64,000 bases of DNA from Pardosa pseudoannulata (GCA_032207245.1 JAGEOH010000241.1:1-64000), one strand, 5' to 3'. Positions 1 to 11,067 are shown, numbered from the stretch's first letter. Notes: generated by a model not told the origin, from the letters alone. Numbers and translations are program-made.

Positions 1-591
1 AATGATATTTTTTATAGGGTAAGATAGTTGGAACACATGCGATATCTACACCGCTTCCGGCCGCCACGTTTTTTTCTTGGCGATCTTGGCAAAAACCGCC
101 AAACTAAAATGGCGACAAAAAATGGTGTTTTCTGAAAGATCACAAAAAAACATGGACGGCACCAAATGACTTTTAAGAAACGAAAGTTGTTATAAAACTC
201 TACAAAAAGTCAAACAGCATATATTTTACAGATTTTTGCTATTTAAGAACTATATGATAACACCAAAAATGAGTTTTACCATGCGTTCGCAAAGAAAATA
301 AATATTTAAAAATTCTTTAAAACAAATTTAAAATTTTTAAGGGGGATCCCCCTTTGGACCCCCCCCTTAATGATTATTACATACAACAATAAATACATAT
401 TATACAACATTAAATACATATTACATACACATATATTTTAATAAACATTAAAATAAAGAAATAAAAACATACAAGAAATTAATGAAAGGAGGGAAAATTG
501 TGTTCTCTGAAAGATCACAAAAAAATATGGACGACACCACGTGACTTTTAAAAAACCAAAGTTATTACAAAATTTTACAAAAAGTTATACA
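1..591. repeat. AT-rich non-coding sequence with an internal direct repeat
   Basis: No gene is seen here. A block of about 90 bp at 130-221 (from a TTTCTGAAAGATCACAAA core to an ACAAAAAGT core) recurs with substitutions at 501-591. A short perfect palindrome, GGGGGATCCCCC, lies near 340-352 beside a C-run. The second copy of the direct repeat ends exactly where Gypsy pol-derived sequence begins (592), so the block probably belongs to an unidentified repeat into which, or from which, the partial Gypsy copy was joined. Confidence 0.5.
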
Positions 592-1118
592 GGTCATACA
601 GCAGCGTATCTACAGTTTGGACGTGAAATGCGAACAATTGACGACGTTGTTCACGATTTAAAGGCTGTTATAGACAATGACAATTTTGTTCCACAGATAA
701 AAACTTACTTGAAACGTCTGTCTAGAATAACAAAAACCATTAAAGAAAGAGTAGAATTGAAGCAAGACTTGCGGAAAGCGTATTATGACAAGAATCGTCG
801 AAAGGCCTATTTCTCTCCAGGTGACAAAGTTTGGGTTATGTTGCATCCCATGAGTAAGGCTGATAAAAAGAAAACCTCCAAGTTTATGCCTAGAAGAGAT
901 GGACCGTATCTAATTTTGACCCAGAGATCTCCAGTGGTATATGAGATTGCCAGCATGGACAATCCTGACCAGTCCCTTGGAACTTACCATGTTTCAGCTT
1001 TAAAGCCTTTCAAGGGCACGGAATCGTCCCCAGTGGCACCTCTGAGAAAAAGGGGAAGACCACGGAAGCAGACTTCTAGTTCCACCACGAGACGTAGGTC
1101 GGAACTAGAGGGGGAGGA
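592..1118 (+). pseudogene. Partial upstream Ty3/Gypsy copy: 3' end of pol (integrase C-terminus)
   Basis: The reading frame in 541-1197 is, from 592 onward, a near duplicate of the pol 3' end at 6377-6903. It begins inside the integrase C-terminal region (GHTAAYLQFG motif) and keeps the GPY/F module (PGDKVWVML, then DGPYLILTQRSPVVYEI) and the basic RKRGRPRK tail. The first 17 residues of the open frame come from the unrelated flanking repeat. Everything 5' of this point (gag, protease, RT, RNase H, integrase core) is absent. It runs through a purine tract (GGGGAGGA) straight into the LTR at 1119, so it is the 3' end of a second element sharing that LTR, not an independent gene. It differs from the downstream copy at several residues, so the two are not a recent exact duplication. 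Confidence 0.8.
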
Positions 1119-1334
1119 TGTAACGGCCCGGTATTTAGGCACGTGGCGAAAACCGCGTGGCCCCCTTTTTTCCCTCCCGCTCCAACCGAGTTTTTAGGCT
1201 CACCGCTAGAGTTGCGATGATGTTAGTTATGATGTGTGTGATGTATCAGTGTTTTTCTTCTTGTGTGGTGAAAATAAGAAAATAAATGTGTTTTGTGTTA
1301 AAAATGGTGCAGTTCTTGTGTGTCAACCATCACA
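1119..1334 (+). repeat. Ty3/Gypsy LTR, left copy
   Basis: The LTR starts TGTAACGGCCCGG and ends CCATCACA. It matches 6904-7121 with small substitutions and indels. It is followed after three bases by a primer-binding-like site, so it acts as the 5' LTR of the element to the right. It is preceded by a purine tract, so it is also the 3' LTR of the partial copy to the left. An AATAAA lies near its 3' end (around 1280). Confidence 0.85.
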
Positions 1335-1337
1335 ATT

Positions 1338-1354
1338 TGGCGCCCAACTCGTGG
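1338..1354 (+). promoter_or_regulatory. Primer-binding-site-like sequence
   Basis: TGGCGCCCAACTCGTGG starts three bases after the 5' LTR. The TGG start, complementary to a tRNA CCA end, and its position are what is expected of a reverse-transcription primer site. The TGGCGCCC start resembles lysine-tRNA primer sites, but I cannot assign the tRNA without a tRNA set from this genome. Confidence 0.7.
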
Positions 1355-1468
1355 CCGAGTCCACTTCGAATTGAAATTTTTTTTTGTGTGTGAAATTTCG
1401 GTTTTGAAAGAAGTGAAGCTCTTTTTTTAAAATGGAAAGTGTCTTCAAATGGTGTTTTCAAGTCGTCG

Positions 1469-1579
1469 ATGGTGATAAAGTTATATGATTTGCTAGGAGT
1501 GTCTCCAAATGCTACAGATACGGAAATTAAAAGGCATAGAAAGTTAGCTAAAGAATGTCATCCTGATAAAAATCCCAGC
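1469..1579 (+). pseudogene. DnaJ (type-I Hsp40, DNAJA-like) J-domain N-terminal fragment inside the Gypsy leader
   Basis: From the ATG at 1469 the frame reads about 37 residues that match the start of DNAJA1/DNAJA2 J-domains: a [18 protein letters not shown] block (helix I and loop), then [13 protein letters not shown] (helix II and the HPD loop). The HPD tripeptide that stimulates Hsp70 ATPase is intact. Helices III-IV and all later Hsp40 domains are missing. After the NPS codons the frame enters the first unit of a non-coding tandem repeat and stops at 1676-1678. One codon is missing around IKRHRK compared with the usual IKKAYRK. It lies between primer site and gag, so it would be carried in the genomic RNA of the element. 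Whether it is translated is unknown; host gene capture is the simplest reading. Confidence 0.75.
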
Positions 1580-1580
1580 T

Positions 1581-1983
1581 GGTTTTATTTCATTTTGTGT
1601 TTATTTCTCTCCCAGTGGATAAGTATTTCTCTATCATTTAAACCAAAACCAATATGCTTAATTTTATGTTCCGATTAATAGTTTTGATTTCTAAAATGAT
1701 TTATGTTGATTATGGTTTTATTTCATTTTGTGTTTATTTCTCTCCCAGTGGATAAGTATTTCTCTATCATTTTAAACCAAAACCAATATGCTTAATTTTA
1801 TGTTTTGATTAATAGTTTTGATTTCTAGAACGATTTATGTTAATTATGGTTTTATTTCATTTTGTGTTTATTTCTCTCCCAGTGGATAAGTATTTCTCTA
1901 TCATTTAAACCAAAACCAATATGCTTAATTTTATGTTCTGATTAATAGTTTTGATTTCTAAAGCGATTTATGTTGATTATTGA
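1581..1983 (+). repeat. Tandem repeat, three units of ~133 bp, in the Gypsy leader
   Basis: Units begin GGTTTTATTTCATTTTG at 1581, 1714 and 1848 (spacing 133 and 134 bp). Each contains a pyrimidine tract ending TCTCTCCCAG|TGG, which resembles a 3' splice site. The array starts directly after the J-domain fragment. It could be leader-specific repeat DNA or captured intron that later duplicated. Confidence 0.85.
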
Positions 1984-2501
1984 TTTATGTTGTTATGTGG
2001 AATTTTATGGTGTATGAGTATATTTTATTTTAGAATAACAACATGTTTTGTGTGTCATATATTTTAAAATTTAAACAGTGAAAAGATATCTCAATTTATA
2101 CTTTCGTTTCTGGTGTATGAAATAAATTGATGCAAGTAATTATAACTGCTTGTTTATGAGCAAACACATTAATTATAATATAATTGAACGTGGTTCTTTC
2201 CGTATTATTTAAAGTTGTTAATTATGATTTCGAATACTGATAGTATGTTAATGTTTGATTTTGAATAATTATGTTTAAAATCGTTACTTTTGATTTCACA
2301 TTTTCTTTAAACATTGTGTGAATTTATGACTTCTGGTTGTTATTTACGTAAAGTGAAAATTTATGATTATTTCGAAATTTATTTTGATATTATTTGTATA
2401 TGCTTAATGTAAGCTTTAGCGGTGAACCTAGTGTTCGGGGAACGGTGTAGAACTTTTCGATTAGTGTATTCAAAATTTTAGTTGCTGACCTTTTTAGTAA
2501 A
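1984..2501 (+). other. Rest of the Gypsy leader, AT-rich, no gene seen
   Basis: AT-rich sequence up to the gag ATG at 2502. No open frame of note and no recognised RNA element is visible. It makes an unusually long leader of about 1.17 kb between LTR and gag. Confidence 0.5.
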
Positions 2502-4194
2502 ATGGCAGAATTGAACAAAGCGCGTAAAGAAGACCTTTTCGAAATTGCTGTTGAAATGAATTTGGATGTACAAAATTCAATGAAGGTATTTGAACTTCGA
2601 GAAATGATAAAATCTTCCCCCCTTTATGAAGAGGATGTTATAAATTCCTTAGTACGAAATCAAATTGCGGTTCGTGAAGAAAAAAGACAGCGTGAAGCTT
2701 TGGAAGAAAAACGTAGGGCAGAGGAGTTAGAATTCGAAAAGCGAAAATTTGAACTTAATTGTGAACTTGAGAAGCTCAGATTGCAAGTGCAAAGCCGAAA
2801 CGAAACCAGTGGAGCGGTAGGTGCTGATACAGCGAGATCATTTTCTCACCCGGAGGGTAGAATTGATGTGCAGAAGCTGTTGCCTACATTTAATACATTT
2901 AGATAGTGATGATATCACTCTGTTCTGTGTGCTCCTGGAAAGGCAGTTAAAGCTCTCTAAGGTTCCTGAGAATATGTGGGTGTCGTACTTACTCAGTGTT
3001 GTTCCAAGTTCGGTTTCAACTCTCATTGCCCGTGAATCGGAAGAAAATGCTTCTAGTTTCCCTCACGTTAAAGAATTGTTATTAAAACGCTTCAAACTTA
3101 GTGCAGAAAAGTTTAGGCAGCTGCTCTTTTCTCATCGAAAGCTTAAAGAGATTACCTGGCGAGATTATTATTTCGAATTACGAGCTTATTTCGAAAATTG
3201 GCTCAAGGAGCTTAATGTTACGTCTTTCGAAACCTTACAAAATTTGATCCTAGCTGATCAAATGAAACGGCGTGTTTCCTCCGAGTGTAAGGAACATATG
3301 CTAGATGAGTGGGAAAACCTCACTTCTCCAGATATTCTAGCTGAAAAACTGGATGCTTATGAAAATATAAGGTCCACGTTTGCTAAAAGAGATCCTGTTA
3401 TAGGTAACAGTAAAAAAGAGTATATTCATAGAGAAGGTTTCGAGAAATCGTATACACCTCACGTTCCAGGTATGTCCAGGCCTAATCTCACAATTGCTAA
3501 CAGACAAAAAGAAAACGCTATTGCCTGTTACGGGTGTGGAAAACCGGGTTTCATTAAGCGAAAATGTCCGGACTGTTCTTCTGTGGTTAAAAAGGAAAAT
3601 GTGCAAGCACAGCGACTTCTGCTATATAGTTGTAACTCTGCAACCGTTCCTACTCCAAATGTGCCTATTACACTCTGCAACAAAAAGGTGTTGGTGTGTG
3701 CAGATACAGGGACAAATCGCTCAATTGCAGGCGAACGCATGCATAAATTGTTTAAAGAAACTGGCATTACCTTGAATCCCAGTACACATGATGTAACGTT
3801 GGCGGATGGAATCACCCAGGCTCGAGAAACTCTCTCTGCTATCGTGCCAGTAGAAATTGAAGGAAGAATTTTTGAAACTGAGTTTATTATTTTACCTCAT
3901 GCAATAGGTAATCGAACACTCTTAGGTATGGATTTCATGCACAAGGCTAACATAGTTCTAGATACTGCTAAGAGGACATGGTATTTTGGTGATACGCCTA
4001 GAAAAAGATATCCATTTGTAGAGGAATTTGACGCAAAAGATGAAATCCCAGTTGCCGCAGTCAAGGTTAATCCATACGAGTTACGCAAAGACGAAGGGAA
4101 AAATCTAACATCTGAACAAAAGACGCAACTTAATTCTCTTTTGAAAGAGTTTGAGAAATGTTTCCATCCAGGGGAGAGACAACACCATACGTAG
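2502..4194 (+). pseudogene. gag: Gypsy gag with start of pol (protease), frameshifted
   Basis: The Gag head starts at ATG 2502 in a frame open to 2906 and continues in another frame (2821-4194), so a frameshift lies near 2900. The N-terminus (ARKEDLFEIAVEM) resembles the short SAP-like head of many arthropod Gypsy Gags and is followed by a charged coiled coil (EEKRRAEELEFEKRK). The capsid-like part follows, then a zinc knuckle at 3526-3567 reading C-x2-C-x4-F-x4-C: the knuckle His is replaced by Phe, so it is probably defective. The retropepsin active site D-T-G is at 3703-3711, with a downstream LLGMDF strand typical of Gypsy proteases. The frame overlaps the RT frame by about 37 bp; this could be programmed or a mutation, and the other lesions favour mutation. 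Confidence 0.85.
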
Positions 4195-6931
4195 AGCATC
4201 GTATCAACACAGGAGATAGTGCTCCTATCGCAATGCCGTCATATCGGATGACCCCTATCAAGAAAGAAATTCTTAAAAAGGAGATAGATAATCTCTTGGC
4301 TCAAGGAACTATAGAAGAATGTGAGTCTCCGTATGCTTCACCGGTGGTCCTTGTTCCAAAACCTGATGGTAGCATGAGGTTATGCATAGATTATAGGAAA
4401 ATTAATGCCGTTACCATACCAGACACTTATCCCTTACCGAGAATGGATGATCTTCTTCAAGAAGCCAAACATACTTTCTTCATGTCCACTCTGGACCTTC
4501 GATCTGGGTATCACCAAATTAGAGTCTACCCACCAGATCAAGATAAAACTGCCTTTGTTTGTCCATTTGGAACCTACCGATACTTGAAAATGCCTTTCGG
4601 ACTTCGAAAAGCGCCTGCCACGTTACAAAGATTAATTGACCAATTTAGAAGTGGTTTAAAGGATATCCTTGCTTTGTCATACTTAGATGACATTATTATT
4701 TTGTCAGATACATTCGAGAAACACGTCTCTGATCTGAAAGCAGTATTTGAAAGACTTAGAGAATATAAGTTAAACGCCAAACGTGAGAAATGTCATTTTG
4801 CTTGTGAAAAAGTTAAATATTTAGGGCATTGGATAACGCCTAGAGGACTAGAAGTAGATCGTGCAAAGGTAGACGTTATAGTTAGAATACCTTCACCAAA
4901 AACAGTTAAACAAGTTCAGTCATTCCTCCAAACATGTTCTTGATATCGACGCTTTATTCCACAGTTTGCTGATATTTCTAGACCCCTCAGCAATCTAACA
5001 AAGAATAAAATGGTTTGGAGATGGGGAGAAACAGAAGAAAATGCTTTCAAAACTCTGAAAGAATGCCTCATAACACCCCCAGTGTTAAAACAAGCTGATG
5101 GTACTAAACCATTTATCCTCAGAACAGACGCCAGTAACTATGCTTTGGGGGCGGTGCTTCTCCAAGGAGATGACAAAACGTCTGAACACCCGATTGAATA
5201 CGCTAGTCGTCTCCTCACCGACGCTGAAAGAAATTATTCAACCACTGAACGAGAAGCACTAGCTGTCATTTGGGTACTTGAGAAGTTTTACGGCTATGTA
5301 GAAAGCCAAAGTGTTACAGTGGCTACTGACCATCAACCATTAAAATGGCTGATGAGCCTAAAGTCTCCTACCGGAAGGTTAGCCCGGTGATCTCTGCAAG
5401 TCCAATCGTATAACTTAAATATTGATTATATTCCAGGAAAATCCAATGTTGTAGCGGACATGTTGTCGCGACCGGTTTGTAGTTCTCAGTTCAACTCTAG
5501 TGAAAGGTGTCATTTCGTCGGTGTCGATATGCCAACTAGAAGTCCCAGCAGCATTCGTGAATCTCAATTAAGTGATGAAAATTTAAAGAAAATAATTGAA
5601 TGTTTTGAAAATGATCAAAAAGATGAAAATTTTGTAAATTGGACAGAAAGGGGATACCTTATGAATCAAGGAATATTGTATAGGTATGCACCTGATTCCG
5701 ACGCCGAAGAGGCTCAACTTGTTATACCTGCCCAAGAGAGACAAAATATTCTACACTTGCATCATGATGTTTCCACTGCTGGACATTATGGTGAAGAGGG
5801 AACCTACCAGCGTATAGCCCGAAGATATTATTGGACTGGGATGAAGTCATACATTTCAGATTACGTGAAGAATTGTGCAGAATGTTGTCGTTTCAAGGCA
5901 ACTAATCAAAAACCTGCAGGACTGTTGAGAACCCCTGCATATGCTCAAAGATTTGAGACTCTTAGTATTGACTTGTTTGGTCCTTTGCCAGAAAGTAAGG
6001 GAGGATACAAGTGGATCTTCATAGTAGAGGATTATGCCACAAAGTGGGTAGAGTTGTTTCCTTTAATTTCAGCCACTGCTCGTGAGTGTGCCACTACTTT
6101 GATTGAAGAAGTTTTCTTCAGATATATAATTCCACGAAAGTTAATTAGTGACAATGGTCCACAATTTGTAAGCTCGGTTCTCCAACAAGTGTGTTGTACT
6201 CTTGATATTGACCAAGTACTAACTCCTGTGTATCATCCCCAGGCCAATCCCGTCGAACAAAAAAACAGAGACTTGAAGCCTCGCCTTGCCATTCTGGTGG
6301 GTGACGCTCACGACACATGGGCAGAAAACTCCCAAGTATCCGTTTCGCTTTAATTTCTGCTAAGTCAGACACTACAGGTCATACAGCAGCGTATCTACAG
6401 TTTGGACCTGAAATGCGAACAATTGACGACGTTGTTCACGATTTAAAGGCTGTTATAGACAATGACAATTTTGTTCCAGAGATAACTCCTTACTTGAAAC
6501 GTCTGTGTAGAATAACAAAAACCATTAAAGAAAGAGTAGAATTGAAGCAAGACTTGCGGAAAGCGTATTATGACAAGAATCGTCGAAAGGCCTATTTCTC
6601 TCCAGGTGACAAAGTTTGGGTTATGTTGCATCCCATGTGTAAGGCTGATAAAAAGAAAACCTCCAAGTTTATGCCTAGAAGAGATGGACCATATCTAATT
6701 TTGACCCAGAGATCTCCAGTGGTATATGAGATTGCCAGCATGGACAATCCTGACCAGTCCCTTGGAACTTACCATGTTTCAGCTTTAAAGCCCTTCAAGG
6801 GCACGGAATCGTCCCTAGTGGCACTTCTGAGAAAAAGGGGAAGACCACGGAAGCAGACTTCTAGTTCCACCACGAGACGTAGGTCGGAACTAGACGGGGA
6901 GGATGTAACGGCCCGGAATTCAGGCACGTGA
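4158..6931 (+). pseudogene. pol: Gypsy pol: reverse transcriptase, RNase H, integrase (broken)
   Basis: One frame carries 4158-6353. RT shows the LCIDYRKIN, LDLRSGYHQI and YLDD (about 4680-4691) motifs, followed by the thumb YLGH. RNase H (5010-5390) keeps DASNYALGAVL, EREALAV and TDHQPLKWL. Integrase (5460 on) has an H-H-C-C zinc module (around 5757-5890), then the core Asp in IDLFG, the second Asp in SDNGPQF and the Glu in VEQKN. Two TGA stops (4941-4943 and 5388-5390) each sit where the family normally has Trp, a TGG-to-TGA change. A single-base shift around 6317-6353 moves the integrase tail into frame 6317-6931, with the GPY/F module and a basic tail. The frame runs across the polypurine tract into the 3' LTR. 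The protein would replicate and integrate the element, but this copy cannot make it whole. Confidence 0.92.
6893..6903 (+). promoter_or_regulatory. Polypurine tract of the Gypsy element
   Basis: The purine run GACGGGGAGGA lies directly before the TGTAACGG start of the 3' LTR. The same tract precedes the left LTR (1108-1118). It is the expected plus-strand priming site. Confidence 0.7.
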
Positions 6932-7121
6932 CGAAAACCGCGTGGCCCCTTTTTTTTTCTCTCCCGCTCCAAACGAGTTTTTACGCTCTCACCGCTAGAG
7001 TTGAGATGACGTTAGTTATGATGTGTGTGATGTATCAGTGTTTTTTTCTTGTGTGGTGGAAATAAGAAAATAAATGTTTTTGTGTTAAAAATGGCGCAGT
7101 CCTTGTGTGTCGACCACCACA
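6904..7121 (+). repeat. Ty3/Gypsy LTR, right copy
   Basis: Starts TGTAACGGCCCGG and ends CCACCACA. It aligns with 1119-1334 throughout with scattered differences (for example GTATTTAGG versus GAATTCAGG), so the insertion is not very recent. Confidence 0.85.
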
Positions 7122-7574
7122 CGAAGAAATTTCATCCTTAATAAAATATTTTAGGGCTACTGGATGTCTGAGATTCATTGTATATTTAATAACAAAACTT
7201 GCTTGACTTTAGGACTAATGAACAAAATCTAGTTATTCATTCTACAGCTAAAACCTGGTTGATTTTAGGACAAACAAAATCTGACTTTTGGTACACACCA
7301 TACATTTAAATTTCATGTATATTATGTGAAATTAGTTTTTATGATAAAAAGTGCTTCAAAAAATAAAACTTTAGCTGCATATAAATTCTTTTGACTGCAA
7401 CAGCATAGAAAAAAAAATATATTTTGTGAGCAAGCTTTTTTTTTCATCAGAAAAATTTTAGAACTGATATACATACATATAATTTGTCTGTTTGGATATA
7501 TTTTTCTTCTATCACTGTTTTCTCAAATCTCAGGCTTCTTTGATGTATGAAGAACACTGATGATATTTGCCATA

Positions 7575-7661
<87 letters not shown>

Positions 7662-7662
7662 T

Positions 7663-7716
<54 letters not shown>

Positions 7717-10700
7717 CAATTCTACTTTCTCACAATATTGCTTCATGAAAAATAGAAAATAAATCTGCAATCTAGTCATTTTCCCTATGCTATGGTAATA
7801 TTTGAACAGATTTCTTCAAGGAATGTTAATATATAACAGTATTGTTTATTTTTAGATTAAATGAGAGATTTGTACAAAATGTGCAAATAAATTTTATACA
7901 AATTACTCCATATAAATAGCATGCTTTTATGAGCTGTTTAAAATGGAATTAATCAGCATAATTCTCCTATATTTTTTTAAGTAATTAATTCTGATCTTCA
8001 GATAAAATGTAGGATGTGGTAGCAAATTCATATTAGTAAGGAATAAATATTTGAAAAGCACATATTAATGTTTGTCATCGAAGCCAGTTCTGAAAGAAAT
8101 CTTACTTCTTATGCACCTCTTATTGTATATACATTTTCAGTTAGAATAAATATAATTTAAAATTATATGTTTTGAATCCATACATTGAAATTTCAAACTC
8201 CTTTAAATATTCCACTATGAAAAATGCCAGTTGAGTTTTCAGAGTCATCTTTTACAATTTTAAATTTTCAACAAAGTCTTGTTTAGACTTTGTTGAAAAA
8301 CATTAAATTGTTAAAAGAATTTCATTTATGGTTTTAATCAAAATATAAACTTATGTATTCTACAGTTTGTTTTAAGCGATTTCATATTGATCTATAGACA
8401 TTGCAGAAAATCAGTAGAAGTCATCATCTGAGCTACCAATACACACATATCTGTATAAAAAAAGTCAAAAAAATTATGAGAAGGTTTATGTTTTTAAATA
8501 TTTTTATTTTTAAAAATATTCTAATTAAATTTGTGAACGTTAGATGTAACTTTCCATAATTGGTCAGTTCTCACAGCATCTGCAGAAAAAAAAAGTTACG
8601 TAAAAATCATGGTTTAAATTTTATAACAGTATTATGTCCAACCTCCAAAAAATCTTTCTCTCTCTCCCTAAATATGTGCATACTGTTTTTATTAAAAAAA
8701 AATTCATTTTACATAATTGTCTCCACTAAACTAATAAAATTAATTTTCTCAAATTTTACTAGTGCATATAACTGGTTATTTGTACAAAGAATTATGAAAA
8801 AAAATATGAAAAAAATAATAAAAGTAAATTTGAGCACATCTGATAAAATTTTAAAAAATTTAGAGTTATTTTACACATTGTTAAATCAGAATTTTTCTTG
8901 GGAGTGCTGCTATTCAAAATATGAAGAGCTCCTATTAAAAATAGAAATAAATAATGCATAAGTAAGTCAGAGTACAAGTAAAAAGAAAGATTTTAAGAAC
9001 TATATTATTTTAACTTTTAAGAACCATTAAAAGTTTAAAAAAATAGTTAAGAAAAGTTAAAAAAAGTTAAGTACAAGTTTTTAAGAAAGATTTTAAGAAC
9101 TATTTTTTTTAATTAATCTGAAAATTAATAGTAAAATAGTGCAAATTATACCTGCTTGGTTAGTTGAAACCATATTCATTTTGTTTAAGTTCTCATAGAC
9201 AGTAAAAGAATTAAGAAGTGATTCTGTAATTAATAGACATAAATAATATAATAGTACTGATTTTATAAAAAATTATATAAATATTTGAAATATTAACAAT
9301 TAAATCTAAATTATAACTGCAATCGTACCCAAATACTTAGCTGAAATTTGATGTTGCTCATTGTATGTTGCTACATAACATAAAGCATTTACTTATTATT
9401 ACACTTTGAAAGAAATCTTCATAAAAACATAAGAACTGAGCATTTTAGTTTTTTTTTTTTATAAATGTGACTACCTTACATGATAGTAAATCAAAAATGA
9501 TAATAGAATTGAATAGCTAAACCTTTTTTATGTATTCATAAGTCAAGGTAAATGTCAAAAAATCTCCAAATTAGAGAAGAAAAAGTACCAATAAAAAATC
9601 AGTACAGAAAAATTCAGTGGTAATTGAAAAATTAGGTATTATTATAGATTCTAGATAATTATTTACACAATGGAAATTGTAGACTGACCATATACCTAAT
9701 ATTTCAGTAAAATGTAATATCTTAGTTAAATGTAATAGAAAAAATTGTATACCTTTATTCACTGTTTTTTTTCCCTGAAGAGTTTCATATATTTCAGATT
9801 TCACTAAAAATTAATTTTAAACACAATTGGAATGCCAGTGGCAAAAGGCAATTTTATGAGTTATAATAAATATATTTATATCTAAATAATAAGAAAAATG
9901 CTGATATTCGAGTTTATGTAAACTTTACAAGATTAAGATTAAACTGTAATTTTAAATTAAAAATATTCTAAAATGACCAGTTAGTTTTTTTAATTTAAAT
10001 TAATAAAAATAAGTAGTTAAAAAAAGGGGTACAAAAGAAACAAAAAAGAAGCTTTTAGTTATTGTGAATAGTTTTACTAAAGCCATTAAGTTTTAAATTA
10101 GATATAATGCTAGGTTATTATAAAAGATAATAAAGAAAAGATTTTTACCTAACACAGTATTTTTAACATGTATATATTTTTTAAATTTTACTGAAGATAA
10201 AATTTGAAAAACAAATTACTTTTTAACTAAATTTTGAAAACACTAATTAATTTTAGAGAGTATTAATGGAAATACAATATAAATATTACCTAATTGAAAA
10301 TGTACACTTTTTTAAATAATAGAGCACAAGGGCCATGAGAACATAGGACTCATTTCTAAGCTTGTAATATCTAATAATGATGATGATTTTCAGGTGTTTA
10401 AAAACAAATTAGAAAGATTTAAAAATTTATTTTCTTTAAATACTGTTTCTGTGTTATGTTCAGTTTGTACTTTAACAAAATTTGAAATTAAAACTATGCT
10501 ACTATCTTTTAAACTATATATATTATCAGATTTTATTGTGAAGAGAACAGTTTTCAAAGTTATTAAATTCTGTAATGTTTACATTAGGAAAGTTTGAATT
10601 GTGAGATATGTCAATAATAACATTTATTTGTGATTTGACAACATTATTCAAATTACTCGATTCTTGTTTTTTACATACATTTTTAGAAAACATGATTAAC

Positions 10701-10769
10701 AAATTCACTCACCTTAACTCCTTAAAAGAAAGATTATGCGTTCAAACAAAATTATGTGTTCGATAAGTT
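7122..10769 (+). repeat. Left arm of a giant inverted repeat (~3.65 kb)
   Basis: Reading inwards, the whole arm matches the reverse complement of 11068-14706. Landmarks are TTTTAGGGCTACTGGATGT (7150s) against its complement near 14680, a (TA)n tract at 7578-7708 against 14130-14236, and the mirrored frames 10708-10526 (-) and 11124-11306 (+). In the stretches compared, identity looks to be in the high nineties. The Gypsy 3' LTR abuts the outer end, so the arm may once have extended further left. No intact gene is present. Minus-strand sequence 10708-10260 resembles the C-terminus of a CACTA/TNP2-like transposase, with stops. Confidence 0.92.
7578..7708. repeat. (TA)n microsatellite with a short (CA) interruption
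   Basis: Alternating TA from 7578 to about 7652, an ACACACACATACAC interruption, then TA again to about 7708. It lies at the mirror position of the (TA)n tract in the right palindrome arm. Open frames across it are artefacts. Confidence 0.95.
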
Positions 10770-11067
10770 AAATTAAATGGAGTGGAATGATTTTCTTAAT
10801 AACGCATGTGCAAATGTTCTTAGAATTTACGTATAATCTACGTACAATATTGGTAGGAATTTCGTCCAAAAAACGCTGAATTTATGTTCATACATTACCT
10901 TATGCTTTATGTTCAGATTTCGTTGCTTAAATTGCCAATTTTGAACATGTTAGTTAAATTTACGTTAGTCAATGACAATAATGGGACTTCACTTCCGAGT
11001 GTGGGACGAAGTTTGGACGAACGAAACAAGAATGGGACGAAATACAAACGTATGTGCTGTGTGGGGG
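10770..11067. other. Spacer at the centre of the giant palindrome
   Basis: About 300 bp that does not pair with itself. It is slightly richer in CG dinucleotides than the arms, with repeated GGGACGAA/GGACGAA words near 11000-11040. An open frame (10884-11123) ends SSNLSFKELR just before a GTGAGT donor-like site, but it matches no family I know. The arm edges on either side show a small internal rearrangement around an AAATTATGCGTTCGATAAG motif. Confidence 0.6.

Larger units (their letters stand above)
1119..7121 (+). mobile_element. Ty3/Gypsy LTR retrotransposon (decayed, full length)
   Basis: Order is LTR, primer site, leader with a J-domain fragment and tandem repeats, gag, protease, RT, RNase H, integrase, polypurine tract, LTR. 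The protease-RT-RNaseH-integrase order and the GPY/F module place it in Ty3/Gypsy. The LTRs are short, about 217 bp. Coding is broken by at least three frameshifts (around 2900, 4160-4195 and 6317-6353) and two in-frame TGA codons, so this copy is not autonomous. The 3' flank begins CGAAG at 7122. The matching left duplication would lie outside the window because an extra partial copy sits on the left. Confidence 0.9.

Noticed and set aside
7523..7779. Open frames of Ile-Tyr or similar repeats
   Set aside because: They are translations of the (TA)n tract; the same holds at 14052-14303 and 42154-42513.
8560..8961. 133-codon open frame in the left palindrome arm
   Set aside because: No family resemblance, AT-driven composition, and the mirror frame in the right arm (13193-12984) is shorter with disruptions.
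9571..9804. Minus-strand frame with a SVYNFHCVNN word suggesting the mid part of a TNP2-like transposase
   Set aside because: Weakly tempting, but it lies downstream rather than upstream of the C-terminal-like segment on that strand, so the order is wrong; left unassigned.
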